Positions 17,804 through 25,687 of a stretch of 50,730 nt of DNA are shown here, in pieces. Positions within the stretch are counted from its first letter, which is position 1, and every line of letters begins with the position of its first letter. The notes under the pieces are model-generated. The model was not told where the DNA came from. It saw nothing but the letters and a program-made list of their open reading frames with translations, and made no database searches. Source of the DNA: Armatimonadota bacterium (GTDB taxonomy: Bacteria > Bacillota > Desulfotomaculia > Desulfotomaculales > Nap2-2B); the NCBI GenBank assembly GCA_023511535.1, contig JAIMBK010000014.1, positions 1 through 50,730 on the forward strand, given 5' to 3'. The position numbers were made by a program, and so were the translations under genes.

Positions 17804-20653
17804 CTAGCCAAAAACTTTCAGCATTGGTTTTTTCCACGTTTCTTTTAATTCGTTTAGATCCACCCGGAAAAGTTCTTTTCCCTCCTGGCAAACCACAATC
17901 TGCTGCTCCGGGAGAGTGGCGCCGATAGGCAGGCAGGGAACGCCGGCAAACAGCTCTTCCGCAGCGTTCCCGCCGTCTTCGCCCCCGCCGTCCGCCAGTT
18001 CTACCACAAAACAGCCGGCGGTTTCGTTAAACAAAAAGAAGTCGGGCCTCTCGCCGGCCGGAATGTCGATCCGGGCTCCCACGCCCCCGCCGAAGCACAT
18101 CTCGGCCAGGCAGGCCGCCAGGCCCCCTTCGCTGATGTCGTGGCAGGCCAGCACTTTTCCGGCGGCAATGGCCCGGTGGACGGCCGCCAGCACCCGCGGG
18201 AGCGCCTGGAGATCGATCCGGGGGAGGTTTTTCCCCAGGCAGCCGGCCAGTTCGTAATAGGCGGAGCCCCCCATTTCCGCGGGGTTGCGCTTCCCGACCA
18301 GAACCAGGATACTGCTGGCGCGCTTGAAATCGGCGGAAGCCGTCTTCGTAACGTCCGGCAGGCGCCCGAAAGCGGATACGCAGAGCACGGGCGGGATTTT
18401 CAGCACCAGGTCTTTCGTCCGGTAGGTGCTGGACAGGCTGTCCTTGCCGGAAATAAAGGGCATGCCGGTGGCGCGGGCGAAGTCCACGCACGCATCCACG
18501 GCCCTGTCCAGGGCGCCCAGGGATTCTTCGTCCGGGAAGGGCCAGATGAAATTGTCGATGAGCACCGTTTCCCGCGGATCGGCGCCGGCGGCGACGGCGT
18601 TGGCGGCGGCCTCGGCGGCGGCCCACAGGCTGCCGTAATAGGGATCAATCTGATTAAGCACGGGGTTTAAGCCGTGGCTGATTACCACCGCTTCCCGCCG
18701 CCCGTCCAGCGGCGTCAGCAAAACCGCGTCGTTGGGAGCGTCCCCGGCCGTGCCGCCGTATGGAGGCAGGGCGTTGGACCCCTGCACCCCGTGGTCGTAC
18801 ATGCGGACGATCGGTTCCTTCGAGCAGACGTTTAAGTGGCCCATCACCCGGCAGTAAAGGGTCGCCCAGTCTTCCGGCAAAGCAAGGGCGGGTTCCTCGC
18901 CGGCCGATTCCTGCCAGCAGGCCCGCATTACTCTCGGCGGCAGGCCGTGATGGAGGAATTCCATGTCCAGATCGCAGACCGTTTCGCCCTGGTAGGTGAC
19001 CACCAGGCGCCGGTCGCCGGTAAATTCGCCCAGCACGGTCGCTTCCACGTTGAACCCGCGGCAGATCTCCAGGATCCTCTCCAGGTTTTCGGGCGCCACG
19101 GCCAGCACCATTCTTTCCTGGCTTTCGGAAACCCAGATTTCCCAGGGCTTCAACCCGGAATATTTCAGGGGGGCGCGCTCCAGCTGCACCCGGACCCCCG
19201 TTTGGGCCCCCATTTCGCCTAAAGCGGAGCTAAACCCTCCTGCCCCGCAGTCGGTGATGGCCCGGATGAGCCCGGCCGCGCCGGCCTCCAGGATGGCGTC
19301 GCTCATCCTTTTTTCTTCGATGGGGTGGCCGATCTGCACGGCGCTGGCGTTTACTTCCATGGTCCTTTCCGTCATTTCGCCGCTGGAAAAGGTGGCCCCG
19401 TGGATTCCGTCGCGGCCCGTCCGTCCGCCGATGACCAGGGCGAGGTCGCCGGGGCGGGGCTTTCCCTTTTGGCACCGGTCTTTCGGTAAAATTCCATAGG
19501 CTCCGACGATGACCGTCGGTTTGGCGCGGAAATCACGGTGAAAGTGCACCGAACCGTTGTTGGTCGGGATGCCCATCCGGTTGCCGTAGTCGCGTACGCC
19601 GGCGACCACCCGCCGGAGCAGGTAATGGGGGTGCAGGCAGCCGGGGGGGATGTCTTCCCGCGGGGTGTCGGGAGGAGCAAAGCAAAACATATCGGTGGAG
19701 GCGATGACCCGGGCTCCCTGGCCGGTGCCCATGATGTCCCGGAAAACCCCGCCGCTGCCGGTCATGGCGCCCCCGTAGGGCTCAATGGCCGACGGTGAAT
19801 TGTGGGTTTCCACTTTCCCGCAGATGGCCCAGCCGTGGTAAAATTCCATTACACCGGAATTGTCTACAAAAGCGGACAGCACCAGGGGGTGGTCGATTTC
19901 TGCCGTGGCCTGCTGCAGCCGCTTTAAAAGCGGGGTTTTTTCCTCCCCGTTAACGATCAATCTGGCTTTAAAAGTTTTGTGGACACAATGTTCGGACCAG
20001 GTCTGGGCGATGGTTTCCAGTTCGCAGTCGGTGGGGTCCCGGCCGGAGGCCCGGAAATAATCTTGAATGGTCCGCATTTCCTCCAGGTTTAAAAAGAGCT
20101 TGTCCCGGCTGAGTTCCAGCAGCTGCCCGTCGTCCATCTCCCGGATCGGAATGGTTTGCGTGCGCCCCGGCTGCCCCTTGATGATCAGGGTGGCCGGTTT
20201 TACTTTAACCACCTGTTCCACTGTCGGATTAACCAGCAGGCGGTTGATGACGGTCTCGATTTCCCCGGGGATGATTCCGGCGCCGTAAAAACCATATTCC
20301 CGGCTGGAATCTGCGGCCTGCAGGGACGAAATGCCCAGATCCCGGGCCGCCTTCATTAAAGAAGCGGCTTCCGGGTTCATTACGCCGGGTTTGTAGGCCA
20401 CCTCGACCACCGCCCGGGCGCCCTCAATAACCGGCGCATTGACGGTGTAAATTTGAAACACATCTTCGGCCAGCAGCTTTTGGGCCAGCAAATGAGCGTC
20501 CTCTTCGCCGATTCCCTCGAAGCGGTAAACCCTGGCGGTGCGAATTTTTTTTACGCTGCTAATTCCGAGCGCCTGCCTGATTTCGAAAAGCGTTTCTTCG
20601 CCGGCGGGGTCGGGAACTTCCGGCCGGTTCATTACCCTGACCTCTTGAATCAA
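17804..20653 (-). CDS. purL: FGAM synthase, PurS-PurL fusion (PurSL)
   Basis: About 949 residues. The first ~190 residues contain two PurS-like units (RVMNRPEVPDPAGEE and VVEVAYKPGVMNPEAAS) that precede a standard small-type PurL body (TWSEHCVHKTF, GMGIPTNNGSVHF-like segments, then AIR-synthase-type domains). PurS normally bridges PurL and PurQ, so here the bridge is built in, and PurQ follows as a separate gene. The start is put at TTG 20653, because GAGGTGG sits 5 nt upstream and the residues that follow (MIQEVRVMNRPEV) match the usual PurS beginning. GTG at 20662 and ATG at 20632 are alternatives. No purine riboswitch is visible upstream; a TTAGGGG-type repeat lies there instead. Confidence 0.92.
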   Translation of the reverse strand: MIQEVRVMNRPEVPDPAGEETLFEIRQALGISSVKKIRTARVYRFEGIGEEDAHLLAQKLLAEDVFQIYTVNAPVIEGARAVVEVAYKPGVMNPEAASLMKAARDLGISSLQAADSSREYGFYGAGIIPGEIETVINRLLVNPTVEQVVKVKPATLIIKGQPGRTQTIPIREMDDGQLLELSRDKLFLNLEEMRTIQDYFRASGRDPTDCELETIAQTWSEHCVHKTFKARLIVNGEEKTPLLKRLQQATAEIDHPLVLSAFVDNSGVMEFYHGWAICGKVETHNSPSAIEPYGGAMTGSGGVFRDIMGTGQGARVIASTDMFCFAPPDTPREDIPPGCLHPHYLLRRVVAGVRDYGNRMGIPTNNGSVHFHRDFRAKPTVIVGAYGILPKDRCQKGKPRPGDLALVIGGRTGRDGIHGATFSSGEMTERTMEVNASAVQIGHPIEEKRMSDAILEAGAAGLIRAITDCGAGGFSSALGEMGAQTGVRVQLERAPLKYSGLKPWEIWVSESQERMVLAVAPENLERILEICRGFNVEATVLGEFTGDRRLVVTYQGETVCDLDMEFLHHGLPPRVMRACWQESAGEEPALALPEDWATLYCRVMGHLNVCSKEPIVRMYDHGVQGSNALPPYGGTAGDAPNDAVLLTPLDGRREAVVISHGLNPVLNQIDPYYGSLWAAAEAAANAVAAGADPRETVLIDNFIWPFPDEESLGALDRAVDACVDFARATGMPFISGKDSLSSTYRTKDLVLKIPPVLCVSAFGRLPDVTKTASADFKRASSILVLVGKRNPAEMGGSAYYELAGCLGKNLPRIDLQALPRVLAAVHRAIAAGKVLACHDISEGGLAACLAEMCFGGGVGARIDIPAGERPDFFLFNETAGCFVVELADGGGEDGGNAAEELFAGVPCLPIGATLPEQQIVVCQEGKELFRVDLNELKETWKKPMLKVFG

Positions 20654-20673
20654 TCCAACCACCTCTAAAAAAC

Positions 20674-20790
20674 AGGGATTAGGAAATAGGGGGTTAGGGA
20701 TTAGGGGTAAGGTCCCTTCCTGTAATTTTTTATTTTCATGGGGTTCGGAATGGTTTTTTGGGCGAAACGAAATGAACAGTTTTCTAATTC
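20674..20790. repeat. TTAGGGG-type block plus degenerate 50-nt repeat upstream of purL
   Basis: 20674-20712 reads cagggattaggaaataggg then gttagggattaggggtaagg. It continues at about 20735 with attttcat...ggaatgg...gggcgaaacg, a weak match to the longer repeat seen near 25.7 and 50.6 kb. On the purL coding strand the block is C-rich and ends directly in the ribosome site tttttagaggtgg. Confidence 0.6.
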
Positions 20791-20815
20791 ACGTTTTCAT
20801 TTTAGTACATGGGCA

Positions 20816-20857
20816 GAAAAAAAACAACCGCAGGGATCGTAATTCTCCCCGCGGTTA
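20816..20857 (-). terminator. Terminator after the universal stress protein unit
   Basis: On the minus strand AACCGCGGGGA pairs with TCCCTGCGGTT around GAATTACGA, followed by G and eight T. The 20858-21029 stretch between the usp stop and this hairpin is a long 3' leader-like region. It includes ACGCTGG/CCAGCGT and GCAGCC/GGCTGC stems and no convincing gene. Confidence 0.85.
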
Positions 20858-20958
20858 GAAAGTACGCCAGAAAATAGCCGTAATCAGCCCGTGTCACGCT
20901 GGTCACGCTTCCTCCCGGGCTGCCCGGCCGGTAGTCATCCAGCGTGCTTTGCCGGTTA

Positions 20959-21033
20959 TTACCGTCCGGATCTTTTTGGGTTCTTTTTTGGCCCCTTCTT
21001 TTTGACCGCAGCCGAACGGCTGCGCTTATTCAT
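20959..21033 (-). CDS. Possible tiny basic peptide overlapping usp stop
   Basis: An ATG overlaps the usp stop (ATGA) and opens 24 codons, MNKRSRSAAVKKKGPKKNPK then RSGR, ending TAA. Half of the residues are Lys or Arg. The overlap could allow coupled translation, but there is no clear ribosome site and the frame partly covers a GCAGCC/GGCTGC hairpin. Coding is doubtful. Confidence 0.15.
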   Translation of the reverse strand: MNKRSRSAAVKKKGPKKNPKRSGR

Positions 21034-21464
21034 CTAACCACCAGCACGGGAGATTTCGAGTGGCGGACCACTCTTTGGCTGACGCTTCCCAAGAGCCAGC
21101 CTTTAATTTCTCCCAGCCCCCGACTGCCGATGACAACCAGGTCATAGCCGCCCTGCTGCGTTTCCTGGATAATCTCGTTGGCCGGCTCGCCCCAAACCGC
21201 TTTTTCCGTAAAAGAAATTTTTTGCGCCGAGCAATCTTCCCTCGCTTTTTCCAGGATTTCCTCGGCGTGTTCTTTGATTCTGTCCTTCATCAAATAATAC
21301 GCTTCCCCCAGTTTGCCGCTGTAGGTCTCCAGTTGCGCCGGGAAGTGCATCACGTGGAAAAGCGTTATTTCCGCCCCGGTCAGCCCGGCCAATTTCACCG
21401 CGTGTTTCAGGGCTTCCGTTGAACTGTCCGAGCCGTCAACGGGAACCAGTATTTTTTTATACAC
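21030..21464 (-). CDS. Universal stress protein (UspA family)
   Basis: A 144-residue single UspA domain. It starts MYKKILVPVDGSDSS and contains the ATP-binding G-x2-G-x9-G-S signature in GSRGLGEIKGWLLGSVSQ, ending with the usual SPVLVVR strand. This is the ATP-binding class. It is transcribed alone, divergently from rnhA across a 400-bp spacer, and ends in a long 3' region with a strong terminator. The precise cellular role is not predictable from sequence. Confidence 0.92.
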   Translation of the reverse strand: MYKKILVPVDGSDSSTEALKHAVKLAGLTGAEITLFHVMHFPAQLETYSGKLGEAYYLMKDRIKEHAEEILEKAREDCSAQKISFTEKAVWGEPANEIIQETQQGGYDLVVIGSRGLGEIKGWLLGSVSQRVVRHSKSPVLVVR

Positions 21465-21870
21465 CCGCCTCGTCCCCTTTCATTTTTTTAAAAATAATAG
21501 CATAAGCAAATCAGGATAGACAAGATGTACCTTCCGGCGATTAAAACAATGCATGTGATTATATTCACTTACTATTATTATAAGTGAAATTATGCACATA
21601 GTCAACCTATCGTGCTCCTTTTTTCACAAATATTTTCAGAATAGCTGCTCGAGGAACATTCGTGCCCCCCTATCCCCTAATCCCTTTCTCCTATCTCCTA
21701 TTTTTAAGTTTGTTGTTTCGTCCCGGGCGTGTTTTATTGTATAATTTCTGAAAAGATTTTTTCTAAAGGGAGATGCTCACAATAACTGTCGTGTCTAACC
21801 TTACCCCAACCCCCAACCCCCTAATTCCCAATTCCTAATCCCCAATTCCAGTATTTAAGGATGTGGTTTT
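21465..21870. other. Divergent spacer between usp and rnhA with repeat blocks
   Basis: About 400 bp without a gene. It holds an AT-rich stretch (21540-21600, with cttactattattataagtgaaatt) likely to carry the usp promoter, then attttcagaatagctgctcg... (21631-21665), a possible divergent copy of the 50-nt repeat. It also holds two C-rich TTAGGGG-type blocks (21665-21702 and 21800-21848). The second runs directly into the rnhA ribosome site. Confidence 0.6.
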
Positions 21871-22356
21871 GTGCAAGGTTTCCCTGTGGTGGAGATATAC
21901 ACCGACGGGGCGTGCAGCGGGAACCCCGGCCCCGGTGGCTACGGAGTGGTTTTGAAATATAAAGATGTAATTAAAGAGCTTTCCGGGGGATTCGCCCGGA
22001 CGACCAACAACAGAATGGAGATAATGGCAGTAATCAAGGGCCTGGAAGCGTTAACCAGGCCCTGCCGGGTGATTGTATACAGCGACAGCCAGTATGTAAT
22101 TAACGCCCTGAACCTGGGATGGGTGAAAAGGTGGAAGGCCAACGGGTGGTTCCGGGCCAATAAAACCCCCGCCAAAAACGCCGACCTCTGGGAGCAGGTG
22201 CTCTCTTTGGCCGCCAGGCACAAAATTACCTGGGTTTGGGTGAAGGGACACGCTGCCAACAAATTTAACCTTCGCTGCGATAAACTGGCGGTAGAGGCCA
22301 GTAAACAGAAACCCTTGCCCGTGGACAAAGGTTATCGAAGATCAAGAGCCTTCTAA
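21871..22356 (+). CDS. rnhA: Ribonuclease H1
   Basis: A 161-residue RNase HI that degrades the RNA of RNA-DNA hybrids. The catalytic carboxylates are in place: D12 in YTDGACSGNPGPGG, E50 in NNRMEI, D72 in YSDSQY and D137 in RCDKLA. The mobile-loop histidine is H127 in VKGHAANK. The basic handle region (KRWKANGWFRANK) is present. The start is GTG 21871, after aaggatgtgg. It is the only protein gene on the plus strand here. Its last codons overlap the convergent Cys-rich gene at 22342. Confidence 0.95.
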   Translation: MQGFPVVEIYTDGACSGNPGPGGYGVVLKYKDVIKELSGGFARTTNNRMEIMAVIKGLEALTRPCRVIVYSDSQYVINALNLGWVKRWKANGWFRANKTPAKNADLWEQVLSLAARHKITWVWVKGHAANKFNLRCDKLAVEASKQKPLPVDKGYRRSRAF

Positions 22357-22554
22357 AGCGTCTCCTGGGCTTTTGCCTTCTTCCCCCACTCTTTTCTTGC
22401 TGATCTTGATTTTACGTTTTTTGATACATTCCCTGCACTCGCCCGGACAGCCCGGGGACAGCTGCAGAGGATGATTGCAGCGGGGGCAGCGGACGGTCCG
22501 CTCATCCGTTGCCGGATAGCCGCAGCAAGGGCAAGTGAGGTTCAAAACAGCCAT
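22342..22554 (-). CDS. Small zinc-ribbon protein in feo operon
   Basis: A 70-residue protein with Cys motifs CPCCGYPATDERTVRCPRC (zinc-ribbon-like) and a second group CPGECREC, followed by a basic and then an acidic tail. It starts 3 bp after the feoB stop, so it is the third gene of the feo operon. It is not FeoC (no winged helix seen). It may bind zinc or iron. Its stop lies inside the end of rnhA on the other strand, an overlapping convergent pair. Confidence 0.65.
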   Translation of the reverse strand: MAVLNLTCPCCGYPATDERTVRCPRCNHPLQLSPGCPGECRECIKKRKIKISKKRVGEEGKSPGDALEGS

Positions 22555-22557
22555 TTT

Positions 22558-24543
22558 TTACCCCCCTATCCCCGGATTGTTGGTTGTTTGCCGGGAGCGG
22601 CGCAAAAAGAGGGCCAGACCCGCCACGACCAGGGTGAGCACGGCAAAAATCAGCGTTACCGGGGCCACTCCCGGGTTTGCCCCGAAGGGGTTAAAAAGCC
22701 GGGCCAGTTGCGCCACCAGACCGCCCATTAAAAAGGCGATCACCCAGCTGCCTCCCCAGATCAAAGCCGCTTCCCCTTTACTCCGCTCCTTAAAAATAAC
22801 CAGGATCGAGGCAATGCAGGGTACAAACAGAGTGATGGTGATCAGGGCCACAATGGTTTGGAGAGGGTTCAGGTCAAGGGCGGTTAATCCGGCGGCGCCG
22901 AAGTCCCGCCGCACAATGCCCATGATCAGGGCCGTGGCCGTTTCCCGGGGCAGCCGCAACCAGCCTACGGTCACGGGTGCCAGGAGGTTTTGCAGAAACT
23001 CCAGAACGCCCGTCAGCTGGAAAATGCTGATGAGCAGTGCGCCCAGGGCAAAAAGCGGCGCCGCTTCCTTTAGAAAGTGGTACGATTTGATCCCGGTTTT
23101 TTTCAGGACGTTATCCAGGCGCGGCACCCGCAGCGGCGGCAGGTCGATGAGGAGATCCACCGGCTCGCCCGGCAAAAAGGTGGAAAGCAGGGTGCCGGCC
23201 ATCACCAGCACCCCGAAAATCACCAGGGCATACAGGGCCACGTACTGCCCCCCCAAACCGGCCAGCATCCCGGCGATGACCCCCAGCTGGGCGGAGCACG
23301 GGATGGTCAACCCCAAAAGGAAAATGGCGATTATTCTCTCCCGGTCCGAAGATAAAAGCCTGGTGGTAATGGTGGCCATGGTTACGCAGCCGAACCCTAA
23401 AATAAGCGGGATTATCCCCCGGCCGTTTAAGCCGACGGCGTTGAGCAGGCGGTCGACCAGGGCGGCGATCCGGGGCAAATAGCCGGAGTCTTCAAATAGG
23501 GACAAAAAGAAATAAAACCCGGCCACCAGGGGCATGAGCAGGCCCAAAAGGTAGGTTACCGTCATGGTGAGCAGGCCGAACTCGCCCGTGAGAATGGCGC
23601 CCGGCACGGAAGACCGGGAGATAAATAGCTCCACAAAATTCCGGATCGCGGGCTCGTAGATCCCCCGCATAACGGTTTCTTCGGTAAATTCTACCACGGT
23701 GCCGGCAATCAAGACCCCGATTACCTTATACATTACCCAAAGGGTCACGAGCAGCATGGGGATTCCCGTGGCCGGCTTCAGCATCCAGCGTCCGAGGAGT
23801 GTTCCGAAGCCGGCTCCCCGGGAGGTTTCCCGCACCGCCTGCCGGTAGATTTCGTTTACCCGCTCCCGCCGGCGGCGGTAAATTTCTTCCTGCCGGGTGC
23901 CCGGCGCACAGCCGTGGCGGGCGGCGACGACCGGATCCCCTTCTAACACCAGCAGGGCTTCCCCCCGCGTATCCACCAGGGGAAGCAGCGGGGCAAGCTC
24001 CTCTTCCAGACCCGGGGTGGCGTTTCCCGGCCGGGCGGTAAAAAGCTCCGCCTTCACCCGGTCAAGCCCTTCCTTTTTTACGGCCACCGTGGGGATCACC
24101 GGCACCCCCAGCAGTTCGCTCAACCGCTCCCCATCGACTTCAAGGCCGGCCCTTTTGGTCTCATCCATCATGTTCAAAGCAACAATTACCGGGACCCCGG
24201 TGTCGATGATTTGCTGGGTGAGGAAGAGATCGCGCTCCAGGTGGGCGGCGGAAACAACGTTTAAAACCAGGTCCGCCGTAAGGATGATATCCCGGGCAAG
24301 GCGTTCTTCTTCGTTAAAGGAAGAAATTCCGTAAACTCCCGGTGTATCGATAACCGCGTCGGAACCGAGCCTGCCGCTGTAGATTTCCAGGGTGGTTCCG
24401 GGGTAATTGGACACGTCTACGTACATGCCCGTTAAATAATTAAAAAAAACCGACTTTCCCGTGTTGGGGTTGCCGGCCAGGACTATTCTACGCGCCCCGG
24501 AGGGGGTGTTTGGCTGCGGATGAGCTTTGTGGCAGGCGGGCAT
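22558..24543 (-). CDS. feoB: Ferrous iron transport protein B
   Basis: A 661-residue membrane GTPase for Fe(II) uptake. The N-terminal G domain has GNPNTGKS (24-31), DTPG (66-69) and NMMD (124-127). After a helical linker come two Gate-type membrane halves with about 8-10 helices. The last residues, NNPGIGG and the stop, are encoded by a GGGGATAGGGGGGTAA stretch that resembles the TTAGGGG-type repeat. The N-terminus MPACHKAHPQPNTPSG carries a Cys and two His before the G domain. It follows feoA closely and lies under Fur-like sites. Confidence 0.95.
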   Translation of the reverse strand: MPACHKAHPQPNTPSGARRIVLAGNPNTGKSVFFNYLTGMYVDVSNYPGTTLEIYSGRLGSDAVIDTPGVYGISSFNEEERLARDIILTADLVLNVVSAAHLERDLFLTQQIIDTGVPVIVALNMMDETKRAGLEVDGERLSELLGVPVIPTVAVKKEGLDRVKAELFTARPGNATPGLEEELAPLLPLVDTRGEALLVLEGDPVVAARHGCAPGTRQEEIYRRRRERVNEIYRQAVRETSRGAGFGTLLGRWMLKPATGIPMLLVTLWVMYKVIGVLIAGTVVEFTEETVMRGIYEPAIRNFVELFISRSSVPGAILTGEFGLLTMTVTYLLGLLMPLVAGFYFFLSLFEDSGYLPRIAALVDRLLNAVGLNGRGIIPLILGFGCVTMATITTRLLSSDRERIIAIFLLGLTIPCSAQLGVIAGMLAGLGGQYVALYALVIFGVLVMAGTLLSTFLPGEPVDLLIDLPPLRVPRLDNVLKKTGIKSYHFLKEAAPLFALGALLISIFQLTGVLEFLQNLLAPVTVGWLRLPRETATALIMGIVRRDFGAAGLTALDLNPLQTIVALITITLFVPCIASILVIFKERSKGEAALIWGGSWVIAFLMGGLVAQLARLFNPFGANPGVAPVTLIFAVLTLVVAGLALFLRRSRQTTNNPGIGG

Positions 24544-24594
24544 AAAATTTACTCCCCCACTTCTTCCTCCGAATAGATTTGCCAGATAGATTTG

Positions 24595-24882
24595 CTAGAT
24601 TTGCTGCACCTGAATTTGCCGGGCCAGTCTGCGCCCGACGGCGATTTCCTGCCTGTTCCGGGCAATTACAACCGGACCGGCCGGGATTTTTTCCCGGCAG
24701 GTGACAATTTCCCCCTCGGCAATGCCAAAACGCAGCGCCTGCGCGCGGATTTTTTCCGACGGGATGTTGATAATCCGGCAGCGTTGCCCCCTTTTTACTT
24801 CCGCCAGGGTCATCGGCCCGGGAGGTGGTTGTTCAGTGCATCTCCAGCCGCGGCAGCGGTGCCTTTTCGGTAACCCAAACAT
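24595..24882 (-). CDS. feoA: Ferrous iron transport protein A
   Basis: A 95-residue SH3-like FeoA. The conserved domain begins MTLAEVKRGQRCRIINI and ends with RRLARQIQV. Two ATGs two codons apart are possible; ATG 24882 is chosen because AAGGAG lies 8 nt upstream, too close for the ATG at 24888. This leaves an unusual 24-residue N-terminal extension (FGLPKRHRCRGWRCTEQPPP) with a Cys pair that ordinary FeoA lacks. An internal ATG with the usual FeoA start has no ribosome site. FeoA interacts with FeoB, the next gene. Confidence 0.88.
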   Translation of the reverse strand: MFGLPKRHRCRGWRCTEQPPPGPMTLAEVKRGQRCRIINIPSEKIRAQALRFGIAEGEIVTCREKIPAGPVVIARNRQEIAVGRRLARQIQVQQI

Positions 24883-24934
24883 AGCCATTGCTCCTTTATG
24901 CTTTAATTTTTAATGCTTTGAGAGTGAAATGGGA

Positions 24935-24949
24935 TGAGAATCATTTTCA
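24935..24949. promoter_or_regulatory. Fur box upstream of feoA
   Basis: TGAGAATCATTTTCA is a 7-1-7 near-palindrome close to the Fur consensus TGATAATNATTATCA. It lies about 50 bp upstream of feoA, so iron-dependent repression is likely. Confidence 0.75.
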
Positions 24950-24969
24950 GTTTAAATTTAAAACTATGA

Positions 24970-24988
24970 CATGAGATCGATTCTCATG
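24970..24988. promoter_or_regulatory. Second Fur-like palindrome
   Basis: CATGAGATCGATTCTCATG is a second palindrome with TGAGA/TCTCA arms, about 20 bp upstream of the first Fur box. It may be a second Fur or metalloregulator site and could also serve the gene ending at 25093. Confidence 0.5.
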
Positions 24989-25039
24989 TTCATTTTATTG
25001 TTGATTAATAAGTGCTGTCAAGAGGGTTCGTAAAAATTT

Positions 25040-25080
25040 AACAAAAAATTAACGGGGTCCTTTTGCTGCGGACCCCGCTT
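25040..25080 (-). terminator. Terminator after acidic Cys-rich gene
   Basis: On the minus strand GCGGGGTCC and GGACCCCGT form a stem around GCAGCAAAA, followed by TAATTTTTTG. It lies just after the stop at 25093. Confidence 0.85.
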
Positions 25081-25092
25081 TGCACCCGGCCG

Positions 25093-25245
25093 CTAAATAA
25101 AGCACGTCGGGCAGCTGCTATCCTCGTCATCTTCTTCATCTTCCAGGCAGCTGTCGTCCTCGGAGGTTAACTGGACATCTTCATCGGCCGGGCAGCAGCG
25201 ATCGTCTTCTTTCCTGGTTTTTTTACTCTTGGGATCGGAAAACAT
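25093..25245 (-). CDS. Small acidic Cys-rich protein
   Basis: A 50-residue protein starting MFSDPKSKKTRKEDDRCC, with the perfect ribosome site GGAGGTGACGAA upstream of ATG 25245; the longer frame to 25308 has no such signal. About one third of residues are Asp or Glu, with five Cys (RCCPAD, DSCLED, SSCPTCFI). No family is recognised. The clustered Cys and acidic residues suggest metal binding. It lies 29 bp after an LpdD-like gene and has its own terminator, so those two likely form one unit. Confidence 0.65.
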   Translation of the reverse strand: MFSDPKSKKTRKEDDRCCPADEDVQLTSEDDSCLEDEEDDEDSSCPTCFI

Positions 25246-25274
25246 TTCGTCACCTCCTTGTTCGCGGCAATCAA

Positions 25275-25667
25275 TTACTGTCTTATTATGTCCGAAAGGA
25301 GGCCGCATAATTTATCCAGGGCCGCGCCGGTATTTTTCTTCAGGAGGTCGATGTCGGCGGTTGTGGCCCGGTCGATATGGATTCCGGCCACAACCGCCAC
25401 CGGCTGGTTACAGAGGCGGGCGACCCGTTCGGCAACGGGTTTGGCCGCTTCGTCGTCCTTATGGCCCAGCAAGGGGACGACGATGGCGTTGCAGCTGATT
25501 TGCGCCGGGTCGGCCAGGCTCGGGCGGGGCAGGCCGATTACCACCGCCCCTACGTGGGGCTTTTCGCCGCCGAGCAGCTGGATAATGATCCCGTCGCCGG
25601 TAACCGTTGCCGTGAGGGAAACCGTATATTTACCTTCTCCGGCTTGAGCAGAAAAAGTTTTAACCAG
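25275..25667 (-). CDS. LpdD-like (prenylated-flavin chaperone family) protein
   Basis: The reading frame runs well upstream of the first ATG (25544) and codes for conserved-looking sequence: GDGIIIQLLGGEKPHVGAVV, then VVPLLGHKDDEAAKPVAERVA and VAVVAGIHIDRAT. This pattern recalls LpdD-like proteins, small factors linked to maturation of UbiD-type decarboxylases that use prenylated FMN. No ATG, GTG or TTG lies in frame near the natural start. A CTG at 25667, 8 nt after gaggagg, is the best candidate and gives 130 residues. A UbiD homologue occurs 6 kb away in the menaquinone cluster. The family call is from memory of the motifs. Confidence 0.55.
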   Translation of the reverse strand: MVKTFSAQAGEGKYTVSLTATVTGDGIIIQLLGGEKPHVGAVVIGLPRPSLADPAQISCNAIVVPLLGHKDDEAAKPVAERVARLCNQPVAVVAGIHIDRATTADIDLLKKNTGAALDKLCGLLSDIIRQ

Positions 25668-25687
25668 GCGGCTCGCCTCCTCAAAAA

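Noticed and set aside
20654-20815. Purine riboswitch upstream of purL
   Set aside because: No aptamer core sequence found; only repeat-block and AT-rich sequence.
20822-20926. A 34-codon frame (start GTG after gggagg) that could encode a one-helix membrane peptide ending FFLPMY
   Set aside because: Its second half is the translated terminator hairpin and T-run of the usp transcript, so the hydrophobic stretch is an artefact of TTT codons.
21030-21033. usp TGA stop as a possible selenocysteine codon, since the frame stays open for about 75 codons
   Set aside because: SPVLVVR is the normal UspA end, and the extension is basic and then terminator sequence.
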